From NCBI RefSeq assembly GCF_000691225.1, contig NZ_JMSZ01000032.1, positions 1 through 64,000 of the forward strand: a DNA stretch of 64,000 nt. The letters are read 5' to 3'. Below, in pieces: positions 1 through 8,620 of this stretch. The notes below the pieces were generated by a model. It was given only the letters and a program-made list of their open reading frames with translations. It made no database searches and had not been told where the DNA came from. Both the position numbers and the translations under genes were made by a program. The stretch comes from Nitrincola lacisaponensis (GTDB lineage: Bacteria; Pseudomonadota; Gammaproteobacteria; Pseudomonadales; Balneatricaceae). Position 1 is the stretch's first letter; every line of letters starts with the position of its first letter.

Positions 1-683
1 AGACTCATCAGGTTGGCAGAATAGTACTGATGGTAGAAGTCGATCAGGGCATCACGTATCGCGAGGTCTTCCTGATCTGATAGAGAGCGCAGATCCCCGA
101 CCGCAAAGCGGCTCCAGCCGTGGGCTGGATTCATGACCTGCTTGGAGACTTCATGTGCCCGACGTCGATCATCACGACGTCTGGCCTGAAATTCGGACTC
201 CACGGCATGGCGTTCACGCTCGACATACTCAGGTGAAAAGAGTGGATCGATGAAGAAGCGTGAAAAGCGGTCCAGCGCTCCAGGGAGTGCCTGGGGGCGG
301 ATATCAAAGAAGTAGTTGGTGTTTTCATAGGCGGTAAACGCATTATGAGAGCCACCGTTGGCGCTGATGAAAGACTGATAGCTATCGGCTTCGGGATACT
401 TTTCGGTGCCTAGGAACAGCATGTGTTCAAGGAAATGCGCCAGACCGGGAATGGCTTCAGGATTAGCTCCGGAGCCAACGGCGACATCCATGGATGCGGC
501 GGCTTTTTCGGCTTCCGGATCGGAAATGAGCAACACTTTCAGCTGGTTGGGCAGGACGAAGGCGTCGAATTCGCGGTTGTCAAAGGGGCTTTTCAGCACC
601 TCGGCAGAGACCCCGGCGGGTATCATAAAGAGTATAATGGTAAATATCGATAACAAATATTTACCTCTAGAAAAAATGAGCAT
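1..683 (-). CDS. M16 family zinc metalloprotease (pitrilysin/insulinase type), N-terminal part, cut by window edge
   Basis: The first 227 residues of an exported M16 peptidase are in the window; the gene runs on past base 1. From the ATG at 683 there is a hydrophobic signal peptide ending near residue 27 (...GVSA). The inverted zinc motif HFLEH follows at residues 83-87 (H83, E86, H87). The third ligand is Glu164 in AVESEF, 81 residues after H83, which is the pitrilysin spacing. Family members are periplasmic and degrade peptides inside a clamshell chamber. The gene starts 26 bp after the ChaN-like stop and probably shares that operon's transcript. The first ~50 bp are much AT-richer than the rest. 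It may be a general pitrilysin or, by analogy with FusC of Pectobacterium, may process a substrate imported through the neighbouring receptor; the latter is inference. Confidence 0.9.
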   Translation of the reverse strand, partial: MLIFSRGKYLLSIFTIILFMIPAGVSAEVLKSPFDNREFDAFVLPNQLKVLLISDPEAEKAAASMDVAVGSGANPEAIPGLAHFLEHMLFLGTEKYPEADSYQSFISANGGSHNAFTAYENTNYFFDIRPQALPGALDRFSRFFIDPLFSPEYVERERHAVESEFQARRRDDRRRAHEVSKQVMNPAHGWSRFAVGDLRSLSDQEDLAIRDALIDFYHQYYSANLMS

Positions 684-709
684 TTATCTAAACTGCCTAT
701 ATCCTGAAA

Positions 710-1663
710 TTAAAGTAAGCTTGAAAGATGTTGACAATAATCTATTGATGGGATGGCTGGTACAAATAAAATAAGATCTGCAACAGGTTGTTCATTAATA
801 TGGCTTTTCATGTAACTATTGGGGTTCTCTGATTCACCGACCTGTTGCAGGATGATTGACTTGGTTTTAATATCGCTATCAATCCAATTTGATACACCTA
901 TATCACTTCTGATATGCCCAGCACCTGCAATAAGCAGATTTATCTTCCCAGGTGATGTATTCTCACGCATCTGTGATGCCATAAATTGGTCACGAGCAAT
1001 CTGCACATCCACCATAGGTTGTGCCTGGGTACTGCTAATTTTATTACAATGTCCTTGTATGATGGTATTTATAAGAAGTTCACTATGTTTTGTGCTATGT
1101 GATTCAACCGCTATATCTCCTTTCATAATTTTTGCCACCTGACTATCTGAAATATTCCCAGCCAATACACGGGGAGCAAGATCCAAAGCGAAGCTGACCT
1201 GATCCCGGTAATCCATCCAGTTCCATTTGTTTGGGTTCCAGTGAAGATCATGACCAGAAGCGTTAGATCCATTACCTAACCATTGATCAAACTGACTTTG
1301 CTGTTCAATATCTACCATTTCAAATATGACATTACCCAATTTTCCAGCATGGGCAAGCAAGCGAATAAAAAAGGTTTCAGTACTATGGTGATCAGGGTGA
1401 TTATGTTGTTCACCAATCATTAGCCAGCCGCCTTCAGGTAGGTCACTCAGAGCCTCTCTCCAACCGAGAAATTTTTGTTCTTTGGGGCTCCAAAAATGCC
1501 CTATTAAAGGATTCTCAGCAAACTCAGTCGCTGTAAATGTAAGCACCTTATCTGCTTCATTATTAGGTTTTGGGTAATCGATATCGGCTTTTTTATGTTG
1601 AAAGCTATTGCATCCGGAAATAAAAAAAGTCAACACAAAGCAAAGAGATATTAATTTTTTCAC
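710..1663 (-). CDS. ChaN-family (haem-binding/Tiki-like) lipoprotein
   Basis: About 317 residues. The N-terminus is a lipoprotein signal with lipobox ISGC at residues ~15-18, so the mature protein should be anchored by a lipidated Cys. The conserved opening GEQHNHPDHH near residue 85 and FEMVD near residue 115 are the acidic/His signatures of the ChaN (DUF399) family. Its Campylobacter member binds haem and works with an iron-regulated outer-membrane receptor. I place the start at a GTG (1663), with AAGGA 7-8 nt upstream; the TTG two codons earlier sits too close to that ribosome site. It lies 15 bp after the receptor stop. GC is clearly lower than in the flanking housekeeping genes, as in the receptor. 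The haem role is inferred from family and context. Confidence 0.8.
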   Translation of the reverse strand: MKKLISLCFVLTFFISGCNSFQHKKADIDYPKPNNEADKVLTFTATEFAENPLIGHFWSPKEQKFLGWREALSDLPEGGWLMIGEQHNHPDHHSTETFFIRLLAHAGKLGNVIFEMVDIEQQSQFDQWLGNGSNASGHDLHWNPNKWNWMDYRDQVSFALDLAPRVLAGNISDSQVAKIMKGDIAVESHSTKHSELLINTIIQGHCNKISSTQAQPMVDVQIARDQFMASQMRENTSPGKINLLIAGAGHIRSDIGVSNWIDSDIKTKSIILQQVGESENPNSYMKSHINEQPVADLILFVPAIPSIDYCQHLSSLL

Positions 1664-1678
1664 ATTCAATTCCTTTAT

Positions 1679-4432
1679 TTAAAATTGTATTCCGGTTTCT
1701 ATCCAGAACTGTCTTCCAGTGTCATAGTAACGCGTTCCACCTGTGGCTTTGGAAACGTTGCTATCATTCAAAACGTTTAAAATATCAAGTTGAACATATG
1801 GCTGACTTTTTCCTAGCGCTGGGCTCCACCTGATATTCATATCCCAATTCAATCGTTTGGAGTAGGATACTTTTTCATAGCTGTAGAGCATTTCGCCGGT
1901 GTTTGGGTCGATGGCTCTATTGGGCGATGTGCTTTCAATAGCATTGTGACCAGCTTTGATATCAAAAAAGTTGTTAATATTCAGGTTATATTGGGGAACA
2001 TCGACGGCAAGTTGAATGCTGGATCGCCAAGGAATGTTAAAAGCATTGGCCGGTAGGTCATTGACATCAATAACACGACCATCAAGGATCACTCGGTCTG
2101 TTCTATCGACACCAAACCCATCATTTCCTACACCTTCAAGATAGCCACTATTTGAGCCAGGGTTTAGATTGCGAGCATTTGTCAGTGTTTCCTGCCACTC
2201 GATCATGAATCTGGGGGTCCAGTTTGCATTGGCGAAGTGAATCGGCTTATGTAAAGCTGAAGTCAGTGTCAGTGTCTGAGTGTCAGATGTTCCACGATTT
2301 CCAAAGCGGTTTTGCCTGGTTTCAGAATCATAAATATAACTGAACTGATCTCTTCCTTGACGTGTTACAAAGGCAAGATTGTGCTGCCAGCTACCTAATA
2401 TGTGAGAGGCACCAATAGAGAACTCATTGTTATAAGGCGTTTTAACGTTTAACAAGCCATCCCAGTTTGTCGTACCCCGGCTTTCTGTTTTGAAGTCAGG
2501 CATGATATTGGGCAGAGGCCAGGTTTCAGAGTAGGTGTACTTGTCGCGTAGTTGTGCAGCTTGAAGCTCAAGAAATGAACGTCCATAGTAACGGTTTGCA
2601 CCGGCATAAATATTAGTTCTGTTATCACCAAAAATATCGTAGCTTATGTTGAACCTGGGTGAGAAATTTGTATTTCCCAAGAAACTATTATGATCAATTC
2701 TGAGTCCTGGATTTATAGAGAATTGATTGTATTCCATCTTGTTTTCAGCCCAAAATCCATATTGGTTTTGAGTTACATTGATATCATAGGGTAGTCTTTG
2801 ATAGCGGCTAAAAAGATAAAGTTGATCTGCGCTTGAGCAAACGCTTCCCCATGGCAGGCATGCCCAGGTATACTCTGTTGATTTCTCTGAACGTATCTCT
2901 TCCAGATCGGTTTTTGAAATATCAAAGCCGAATCTTATATTGTTTGTCAGTGAGCCATATTCAATTGAGTTTAATTCTATATGTGGATTAAGACTATAAG
3001 TATTTTGTGATTGACTCATTGGGCCAGGCACACCTGTAGTTATATTCTGATCGCCTCGTAATATAACTAATAATTCAGGGTTTTGAGTATTTACAGTGCG
3101 CTCATTTTTGAAGGTATCCCAGTTTGTTTTAAGGAATAGATTTCCTATGGGTAATTCAGACTGATAGTTTAGTCCTGCTCCCATAGCATCATTAAAATAA
3201 TCAAAAGATGAGTTTGAGTGTCCACCAAGGGACATTCTTGATTTATTGGTGTTGTATCTAAGGTTTAGGTCTACTTCAGAAAAATCATCTATAGTTATCG
3301 TTGTTTTTGTGTTGAATCCAATACTTTCCCTGTATTGATCTATGTTTGGGTTTTCATCAATACTTTCTGTTAATTGACCATCAATTACTTCATAAATAAA
3401 GGGTTGATAATCATAAAGAGGGATTTCAGATTTTTTATGGAATATACTGAAATTAGTTCCAATATTGTCGGTATGTCCTAGATCTCCGCCAAGATCAAAA
3501 AAATTCTTTGTGAATCTCGGTTGATTTAAAGTAAAACTTTTCCCGGAAGGAATGGAGCCTTGTTCAAACTCACTTGCCATCGATGGGTCGACATGGAAAC
3601 TGGTGAGAGTGTCACTGGTATGTCTCCAAGTCATCCAGAAGCTATCATTGCCACTATATTTCCGTGACTGTGCATCGACAACACCTCCTGTAAATCCACC
3701 ATATTGTGCACTGATGTTGTGATCCATTATCTCAATGCTTTCGAGATTTTTCAGGTTTACAAAGTAGCCTTGAGAATGGCTTCCCAGCCTTTTTAAGTCA
3801 CCTTTATCATCGTATGCAGGATCAATGTCATTATTGATGACTGCACCATCAATCTGGAATCTATTTTGAAAGAAAGGAGATCCATGTATGGAGATATTGT
3901 CTGGTGTGATTTCCCCGGCTCCTGTAGATCGTCGTGAGTCTCCACTCAGACTGACACCAGGTGTTCTTGTAAGCACATCAGTCAGGTTTGCGTTTCCTGT
4001 CGTGCCGGACTCAATATGCTCTCTATCTATGCGAGTCGTACCATTTTCATGGCTGTTTCGGTCATGTATATATAGAGTTCCTAATGTATAGCCGTTCCTT
4101 TCTTCTCTCCTGCGAATCTCAAATTGATTGACTCCCTGTTGAATGTAGTAGTAGCCAGAGTCGCGCAAGATCAGTTGCAGTACTTCCGTGACAGAGTAAT
4201 TTCCATGTATGTTGGGGGTAGTAATTGGCCCTGCTTTTTCTGATGTTAGTGTGATTTCAACATTATAAATATGGCTAATTACAGGAATTAGTTCGGTTAA
4301 GTAGGTGGATTGAAGCTGTAATGCTTTTTCGATGTCGTTGATATTTCTATCGTTAGAATATGCGTTACTGCATGTCAAAACGCTGGCAACAAAAACGACA
4401 GAGGCTGACTTCTGTACTAAACGTTTAACCAT
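1679..4432 (-). CDS. TonB-dependent outer-membrane receptor with N-terminal STN domain
   Basis: 917 residues. A signal peptide (cleavage near residue 27, after SNAYS) is followed by a short STN (secretin/TonB N-terminal) domain at about 30-105, then a plug at about 110-260 (DVLTRTPGVSL; IDGAVINND; QYGGFTGGVVDA). The rest is a beta-barrel closing with a terminal Phe (IETGIQF). A Cys pair about ten residues apart (ACLPWGSVC) may form a disulfide in an external loop. STN domains usually belong to FecA-like transducers, which signal to an anti-sigma factor, but no sigma/anti-sigma pair is present here. GAGG precedes the ATG. It is the first gene of an operon with the ChaN-like lipoprotein and M16 protease, under a promoter with a candidate Fur box. 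Iron or haem-type substrate is likely; the exact ligand is unknown. AT-rich compared with neighbours. Confidence 0.92.
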   Translation of the reverse strand: MVKRLVQKSASVVFVASVLTCSNAYSNDRNINDIEKALQLQSTYLTELIPVISHIYNVEITLTSEKAGPITTPNIHGNYSVTEVLQLILRDSGYYYIQQGVNQFEIRRREERNGYTLGTLYIHDRNSHENGTTRIDREHIESGTTGNANLTDVLTRTPGVSLSGDSRRSTGAGEITPDNISIHGSPFFQNRFQIDGAVINNDIDPAYDDKGDLKRLGSHSQGYFVNLKNLESIEIMDHNISAQYGGFTGGVVDAQSRKYSGNDSFWMTWRHTSDTLTSFHVDPSMASEFEQGSIPSGKSFTLNQPRFTKNFFDLGGDLGHTDNIGTNFSIFHKKSEIPLYDYQPFIYEVIDGQLTESIDENPNIDQYRESIGFNTKTTITIDDFSEVDLNLRYNTNKSRMSLGGHSNSSFDYFNDAMGAGLNYQSELPIGNLFLKTNWDTFKNERTVNTQNPELLVILRGDQNITTGVPGPMSQSQNTYSLNPHIELNSIEYGSLTNNIRFGFDISKTDLEEIRSEKSTEYTWACLPWGSVCSSADQLYLFSRYQRLPYDINVTQNQYGFWAENKMEYNQFSINPGLRIDHNSFLGNTNFSPRFNISYDIFGDNRTNIYAGANRYYGRSFLELQAAQLRDKYTYSETWPLPNIMPDFKTESRGTTNWDGLLNVKTPYNNEFSIGASHILGSWQHNLAFVTRQGRDQFSYIYDSETRQNRFGNRGTSDTQTLTLTSALHKPIHFANANWTPRFMIEWQETLTNARNLNPGSNSGYLEGVGNDGFGVDRTDRVILDGRVIDVNDLPANAFNIPWRSSIQLAVDVPQYNLNINNFFDIKAGHNAIESTSPNRAIDPNTGEMLYSYEKVSYSKRLNWDMNIRWSPALGKSQPYVQLDILNVLNDSNVSKATGGTRYYDTGRQFWIETGIQF

Positions 4433-4473
4433 TGCATCCTCAAAAGTATAAACATCATGTTTTATGTGCGTAA

Positions 4474-4495
4474 CTCTATTGACCCTTCAATAGAG
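4474..4495 (-). promoter_or_regulatory. Hairpin in the 5' leader of the TonB-receptor transcript
   Basis: Perfect 9-bp inverted repeat CTCTATTGA / TCAATAGAG with a 4-nt loop. It lies between the predicted promoter and the receptor start codon, so it would be in the 5' untranslated RNA. No U-run follows, so it looks like a leader stem rather than a terminator. Function unknown. Confidence 0.5.
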
Positions 4496-4518
4496 CTCCC
4501 CCGTTGGCGCACAGGTGA

Positions 4519-4547
4519 ATACTAAGCGTAGTGAGAACAATAATCAA
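4519..4547 (-). promoter_or_regulatory. Sigma-70-type promoter of the TonB receptor-ChaN-M16 operon
   Basis: Reading the minus strand, TTGATT (4547-4542) is followed after exactly 17 bp by TAGTAT (4524-4519). This fits a -35/-10 pair about 90 bp upstream of the receptor ATG. The candidate Fur site overlaps the -35 and spacer. Confidence 0.5.
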
Positions 4548-4551
4548 CAAC
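4533..4551. promoter_or_regulatory. Candidate Fur box overlapping the receptor promoter
   Basis: GAGAACAATAATCAACAAC matches the 19-bp Fur consensus (three GATAAT-type hexamers) at 13 of 19 positions by my count. It overlaps the -35 and part of the spacer of the predicted receptor promoter, a standard position for Fur repression. The match is moderate and by eye only; operon content (TonB receptor, ChaN) is what makes it credible. Confidence 0.4.
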
Positions 4552-4616
4552 GATTTTGGTTTTGTTATTTAACAGGAGGAGTGAGTGTTTAAAAGAGTTT
4601 TGTCATCAGCAGAGGT

Positions 4617-4641
4617 ACTGGCTTCGCAGTGCGAAGCCAGT
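4617..4641. terminator. Hairpin downstream of dps
   Basis: Perfect 11-bp stem ACTGGCTTCGC / GCGAAGCCAGT with a 3-nt loop, starting 15 bp after the dps stop on the minus strand. There is no clear U-run, so it may be a weak terminator or an RNA-stabilising stem. Confidence 0.55.
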
Positions 4642-4655
4642 CGTTTGGCAGGTGA

Positions 4656-5126
4656 TTACTTGTTCAGAACACGCAGCATCCAGGCGGTTTTTTCATGTAC
4701 GCGCATGCGGTCAGAAGCCAGCGCTGCGGTAGATTCATCATTGCCTTCCTGAGCGTGTTTCAGTACATCACGGCAGGTACGGACAACGGTTTCATGGCCT
4801 TGTGTCAGCAGGTCAACCATTTCCTGAGCAGTCGGTACACCCTCCACTTCCTTGATATTGCTCAAGCGCACAAATTCCTTGTAGGTGCCGGGTGCTGCGA
4901 CATCAAGTGTACGGATACGCTCGGCAATATCATCCACGGCGAGCGCCAGTTCATTGTAGTGTTCTTCAAACATCAGATGCAGTTCACGGAACTGCGGACC
5001 GGTCACATTCCAGTGAAAGTTGTGGGTCTGAAGATACAGTGTATAGGTATCAGCCAGCAGGTGTTTCAGACTCTCTGCGATGGTTTCGCGATCTGCCTTG
5101 GTGATACCGATATCCATTTGAGTCAT
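4656..5126 (-). CDS. dps: Dps-family ferritin-like DNA-protection/iron storage protein
   Basis: 156 residues, the usual length for the family. The Dps ferroxidase motif is present: THNFHWNV at about residues 35-42, followed by the acidic helix [19 protein letters not shown] at about 53-71. Dps forms a hollow dodecamer that oxidises Fe(II) with peroxide and mineralises iron, protecting DNA. The N-terminus is short, without the Lys-rich DNA-binding tail of the E. coli protein, so it may act mainly as a miniferritin. A ribosome site AAGGAG lies 8 nt before the ATG. It is monocistronic: its upstream region carries a TAGAAT -10 and a short direct repeat, and a strong hairpin follows. Transcribed divergently from the CYTH/CHAD gene. 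Confidence 0.93.
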   Translation of the reverse strand: MTQMDIGITKADRETIAESLKHLLADTYTLYLQTHNFHWNVTGPQFRELHLMFEEHYNELALAVDDIAERIRTLDVAAPGTYKEFVRLSNIKEVEGVPTAQEMVDLLTQGHETVVRTCRDVLKHAQEGNDESTAALASDRMRVHEKTAWMLRVLNK

Positions 5127-5163
5127 GCTTGGCTCCTTAACTGTTAATGATCTATGTAGTTAT

Positions 5164-5188
5164 ATTCTAGCGTGAATTTTGCGTGAAT
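5164..5188 (-). promoter_or_regulatory. dps upstream region: -10 element and ATTCACGC direct repeat
   Basis: On the minus strand two copies of ATTCACGC (5188-5181 and 5177-5170), 11 bp apart, lie directly upstream of TAGAAT (5169-5164). At the usual spacing there is no good -35, which would fit a sigma-S or activator-dependent promoter. The repeat is one DNA turn apart and could be a regulator site. Assignment is inference. Confidence 0.35.
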
Positions 5189-5264
5189 ACCGATTCGCCA
5201 CAATAATTAATGTTTATAATGATCATAGTCAAGACAAATGCTGCAGATGATCTTCGGAGTGCTC

Positions 5265-6746
5265 ATGGGAAAAGAAACCGAGTTGAAATTGTCGTTGCCA
5301 TCCGCGTGCGTGCCAGCATTGCGAGCACATCCCCTGTTGCAGGCAGCGGAGACGGTGGGTGCTCCGAAGACACTGGATAATACCTATTTCGATACAGCCG
5401 ATCTGCAATTACAACAGCGTCAGATTGCGCTGCGAACCCGGCAGCAAGGTGATGTCTGGTTGCAAACGGTCAAGTGTTCCTCGGTCTCTGTGGGTGGTTT
5501 GAGTCAGCGTCCTGAATGGGAGAAGCCCTATACCGGTGAGTTTGACTTCAGTGATATCGAATTGAAGCCGTTGCGTAAATTGCTTTCGCAGTTGCAATCT
5601 CAATTACAGCCGGTGTTTACGACACTCTTCACCCGTCAGACACTGTTTATGAAGCGTGAGAGTGGTGCGGAAATTCTGTTAATGCTGGATCAGGGCGACA
5701 TACTGGCTGGGGGGCACCAGCAACCGCTGTGCGAACTGGAGCTGGAACTGGTTTCAGGGGCACCCGAAGATCTGTTGCAACTGGCTGTGGAACTGTCTGC
5801 AACCTTGCCCTTGCTACCGTCGGATGTTTCCAAGGCCGAACGCGGCTATCGACTGTATCGTTCAGAGCCGGAAGTGCCGGTGACGATGCCATCGGTTTTG
5901 CTGCATAAGCGTCAAAATCCTGTTGAGGCTTTTAAGGCGCTGGCGTTTGCCTGTGTGGCTCAATGGCAGGGGAATGTAACCGGTGCGTCTGTCAGCCATG
6001 ATCCGGAGTTTGTACATCAGTTGAGAATCAGTCAGCGACGCTTGCGGTCGTTACTGCGTTTGTTTGCACCGGTGTTGCCGGAAAGCTGGTGCGCACACTG
6101 GAATAGTGTTCTGGCTGATAATGCCCGGCTATTTTCCGATCTGCGGGATCTGGATGTGATGAGTGATGAAGTTCTGCCTGGTGTGTTGATCTTGCCAGGT
6201 GCAGATGACTGGCCATTACAGAGCTTGCATCAGTTGGTGTGTGCTCAGCGAGATCAGGCACGCATGGCGTTGATGGACCATCCGGACCTGCAGCGCCAAG
6301 GGCAGCTGATTTTAACCCTGGTATTGGAGTTGCATGCTTTGGCAGCGAGCTCGGATCAGGATCTGTCACTGTCCAGATTTATTGATCAGGAATTGAAACC
6401 GTTGCGTAAGCGGGTGCGAAAGCGCTATCGGCAGGCATTGAAAACCCGGGATGAAGCTGCATTACACGCGTTACGCATCGCGTTGAAGCCACTGCGTTAC
6501 GCTCTGGAGTTTTTTATGGGTGTGTTACCTGGCCAGAAGACCCTGACGCTCTATGAGGCGGTATTGGTTGCAGTTCGGGCCTTGGGACAGGTGAATGACT
6601 TACATGTGTCCCGACGTGTGCTGGCTGGTTTGACGGCTGCTGATGCGGGGCATCAGGCTGCCTTGGCCTTTATGTCTGGATTGCAGAGTGCGACGTTGAT
6701 TGAGCAACGCAAAATTGCATTACGTGCACTGAAGAAAGTGATGTAA
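5265..6746 (+). CDS. ygiF: CYTH-CHAD domain protein, inorganic triphosphatase (YgiF-like)
   Basis: 493 residues from the ATG at 5265, chosen because CGGAG lies 5 nt upstream and the next residues are the family start. Two in-frame ATGs further upstream lack a ribosome site. The CYTH domain opens with the signature ETELKL (ExExK), which binds metal and triphosphate in the tunnel fold, and runs to about residue 200. A CHAD domain (about 215-490) follows, with the repeated His-containing helices HQLRISQRRLRSLLRLF and HALRIALKPLRYALEFF that bind polyphosphate. This domain order is that of E. coli YgiF, a cytoplasmic tripolyphosphatase. A strong terminator follows. Confidence 0.88.
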   Translation: MGKETELKLSLPSACVPALRAHPLLQAAETVGAPKTLDNTYFDTADLQLQQRQIALRTRQQGDVWLQTVKCSSVSVGGLSQRPEWEKPYTGEFDFSDIELKPLRKLLSQLQSQLQPVFTTLFTRQTLFMKRESGAEILLMLDQGDILAGGHQQPLCELELELVSGAPEDLLQLAVELSATLPLLPSDVSKAERGYRLYRSEPEVPVTMPSVLLHKRQNPVEAFKALAFACVAQWQGNVTGASVSHDPEFVHQLRISQRRLRSLLRLFAPVLPESWCAHWNSVLADNARLFSDLRDLDVMSDEVLPGVLILPGADDWPLQSLHQLVCAQRDQARMALMDHPDLQRQGQLILTLVLELHALAASSDQDLSLSRFIDQELKPLRKRVRKRYRQALKTRDEAALHALRIALKPLRYALEFFMGVLPGQKTLTLYEAVLVAVRALGQVNDLHVSRRVLAGLTAADAGHQAALAFMSGLQSATLIEQRKIALRALKKVM

Positions 6747-6762
6747 CAGGGTCAGGAACAGT

Positions 6763-6805
6763 GCCTCGCTTCGTCTGTTGCCATTGACGAAGCGAGGCGA
6801 TTTTT
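6763..6805. terminator. Bidirectional terminator between ygiF-like gene and ETF-QO gene
   Basis: 13-bp perfect stem GCCTCGCTTCGTC / GACGAAGCGAGGC with a 10-nt loop, followed on the plus strand by GA and five T. It sits between two convergent genes. Confidence 0.85.
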
Positions 6806-6811
6806 CCTGTC

Positions 6812-8461
6812 TTACATGTTGGGATAGACGGGACCGCCACCACCTTCAGGAGTTACCCAGGTGATGTTTTGTGCGGGGTCTTTAATGTCACAGGTTTTGC
6901 AGTGTACACAGTTGGAGAAGTTGATCTGGAAACGCGGCCCGTTCGCATCCTCCACGACTTCATACACCCCTGCAGGACAGTAACGCTGTGCTGGTTCAGC
7001 GTATTTCGGCAGGTTTTCACGAATCGGCAGCTCCGGATCTGTCAGGCGCAGATGGCAGGGCTGATCTTCTTCATGCGTGGCATTGGACAGGTAGACGGAT
7101 GACAGTTTGTCGAAAGACAGCTTGCCATCGGGCTTGGGATATTCAATCTTGCGTGCTTCCGCTGCAGGTTTGAGCATCTCATGGTCTTTGTGGGTGTCAT
7201 GCAGGGTCAGCGGGATCTTGCCACCAAAGATATTCTGGTCGACAAAGTTGAAGGTGCCGCCGAGGAAGGTACCGAACTTGTGCATGGCAGGACCGAAGTT
7301 GCGGCCACGGTAAAGTTCATCGTACAGCCAGGAGGCTTTGAACGCATCATCGTACTGCGTCAGATCCTTGCCACCTTCATCACCAGCCTTGAGCGCGTCT
7401 GCAATCACTTCTGCCGCCAGCATGCCGGATTTCATACCGGTGTGAATGCCTTTGATCTTGGCGAAGTTCAGGGTGCCGGCATTACAGCCAAGTACAAATG
7501 CACCGGGCAGCGTCATTTTCGGCAGACAGTTGAGTCCACCTTTGGTGATGGCTCGTGCACCATAGGAAACGCGTGTGCCGCCTTCCAGATACTGACGGAT
7601 TTCCGGGTGATGCTTGAAACGCTGGAACTCATCAAACGGGCTGAGCCAGGGGTTGGAGTAGTTCAGATCGACGATGAGACCGACTTCTACCTGGTTGTTT
7701 TCGTCGTGATAGAGGAAAAAACCACCACTGGCGCCATCACTCAGCGGCCAGCCTGAACCGTGTACTACCAGTCCCGGTTTGCTTTTGGCCGGATCAATAT
7801 CCCACAGTTCCTTGATGCCGATAGCATAGTGCTGCGGGTCTTTGCCCTGATCCAGGGCGAAGGCGTTCAGCAACTGCTTGCCGAGATGTCCGCGAACGCC
7901 TTCAGTAAACAGGGTGTATTTGGCGTGCAGTTCCATACCGGGTGTGTAGCTGTCTTTCGGCTCACCATCGGCTCCGATGCCCATATCACCGGTGGCAACA
8001 CCTTTGACACTGCCATCTTCGTGGTACAGGATTTCAGAGGCCGGGAAACCCGGGAAAACTTCTACACCCAGCGCTTCGGCCTGTTCCGCCAGCCAGCGGG
8101 TCACATTGGCCAGGCTGACGATATAGTTGCCCTTGTTATGCATGGGCTTGGGGACGGCAAAGCCTGGTAATTTGACCCCTTTGCTGTCATTCAGCAGCAA
8201 CAGGGTATCTTCAGCAGTGACTTCACAGGTGATGGGCGCGTCACGCTCTTTCCAGTCGGGAAAGAGTTCATCCAGTGCGCGCGTTTCCATCACGGCGCCA
8301 GAAAGAATGTGTGCACCGACTTCAGACCCTTTTTCCACGACACAAACGGTCAGTTCCTGTTCTTGTTCCTGTGCTTTTTGCATCAGGCGACAGGCCGCTG
8401 CCAATCCGGTGACACCTGCACCGACGACAACGACATCAAACTCCATCGATTCACGTTCCAC
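6812..8461 (-). CDS. Electron transfer flavoprotein-ubiquinone oxidoreductase
   Basis: 549 residues, the family length. It passes electrons from reduced ETF (fed by fatty-acid and amino-acid acyl-CoA dehydrogenases) to quinone at the inner membrane. The FAD-binding loop VVGAGVTGLA is at about residues 11-20. A C-terminal 4Fe-4S module has Cys in RYCPAGVYEV and in NCVHCKTCDIKDP near the end. The ORF begins at a GTG (8461) with AAGGAG 8 nt upstream. The in-frame ATG five codons later is too far from this site, so I keep the GTG. Transcribed divergently from etfBA, its direct electron donor, across a 330-bp regulatory gap. Confidence 0.96.
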   Translation of the reverse strand: MERESMEFDVVVVGAGVTGLAAACRLMQKAQEQEQELTVCVVEKGSEVGAHILSGAVMETRALDELFPDWKERDAPITCEVTAEDTLLLLNDSKGVKLPGFAVPKPMHNKGNYIVSLANVTRWLAEQAEALGVEVFPGFPASEILYHEDGSVKGVATGDMGIGADGEPKDSYTPGMELHAKYTLFTEGVRGHLGKQLLNAFALDQGKDPQHYAIGIKELWDIDPAKSKPGLVVHGSGWPLSDGASGGFFLYHDENNQVEVGLIVDLNYSNPWLSPFDEFQRFKHHPEIRQYLEGGTRVSYGARAITKGGLNCLPKMTLPGAFVLGCNAGTLNFAKIKGIHTGMKSGMLAAEVIADALKAGDEGGKDLTQYDDAFKASWLYDELYRGRNFGPAMHKFGTFLGGTFNFVDQNIFGGKIPLTLHDTHKDHEMLKPAAEARKIEYPKPDGKLSFDKLSSVYLSNATHEEDQPCHLRLTDPELPIRENLPKYAEPAQRYCPAGVYEVVEDANGPRFQINFSNCVHCKTCDIKDPAQNITWVTPEGGGGPVYPNM

Positions 8462-8620
8462 AGTTCTGGCTCCTTATATTATTCTCAGACAGGTTCATTA
8501 TAGCCTTACAAGGCGTGGTCACTTTAGAACACTTTCAGCAAATTATGCCCTGATAATGCCTTTTTTTGTCAGTCAGATTGCAAATCAGCTGTGCATTTTG
8601 GCAATAATCATCCAGTCATG

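Noticed and set aside
406-774. 122-residue plus-strand frame
   Set aside because: Antisense to the M16 gene and the end of the ChaN-like gene; composition follows the opposite-strand codons and no family is recognisable.
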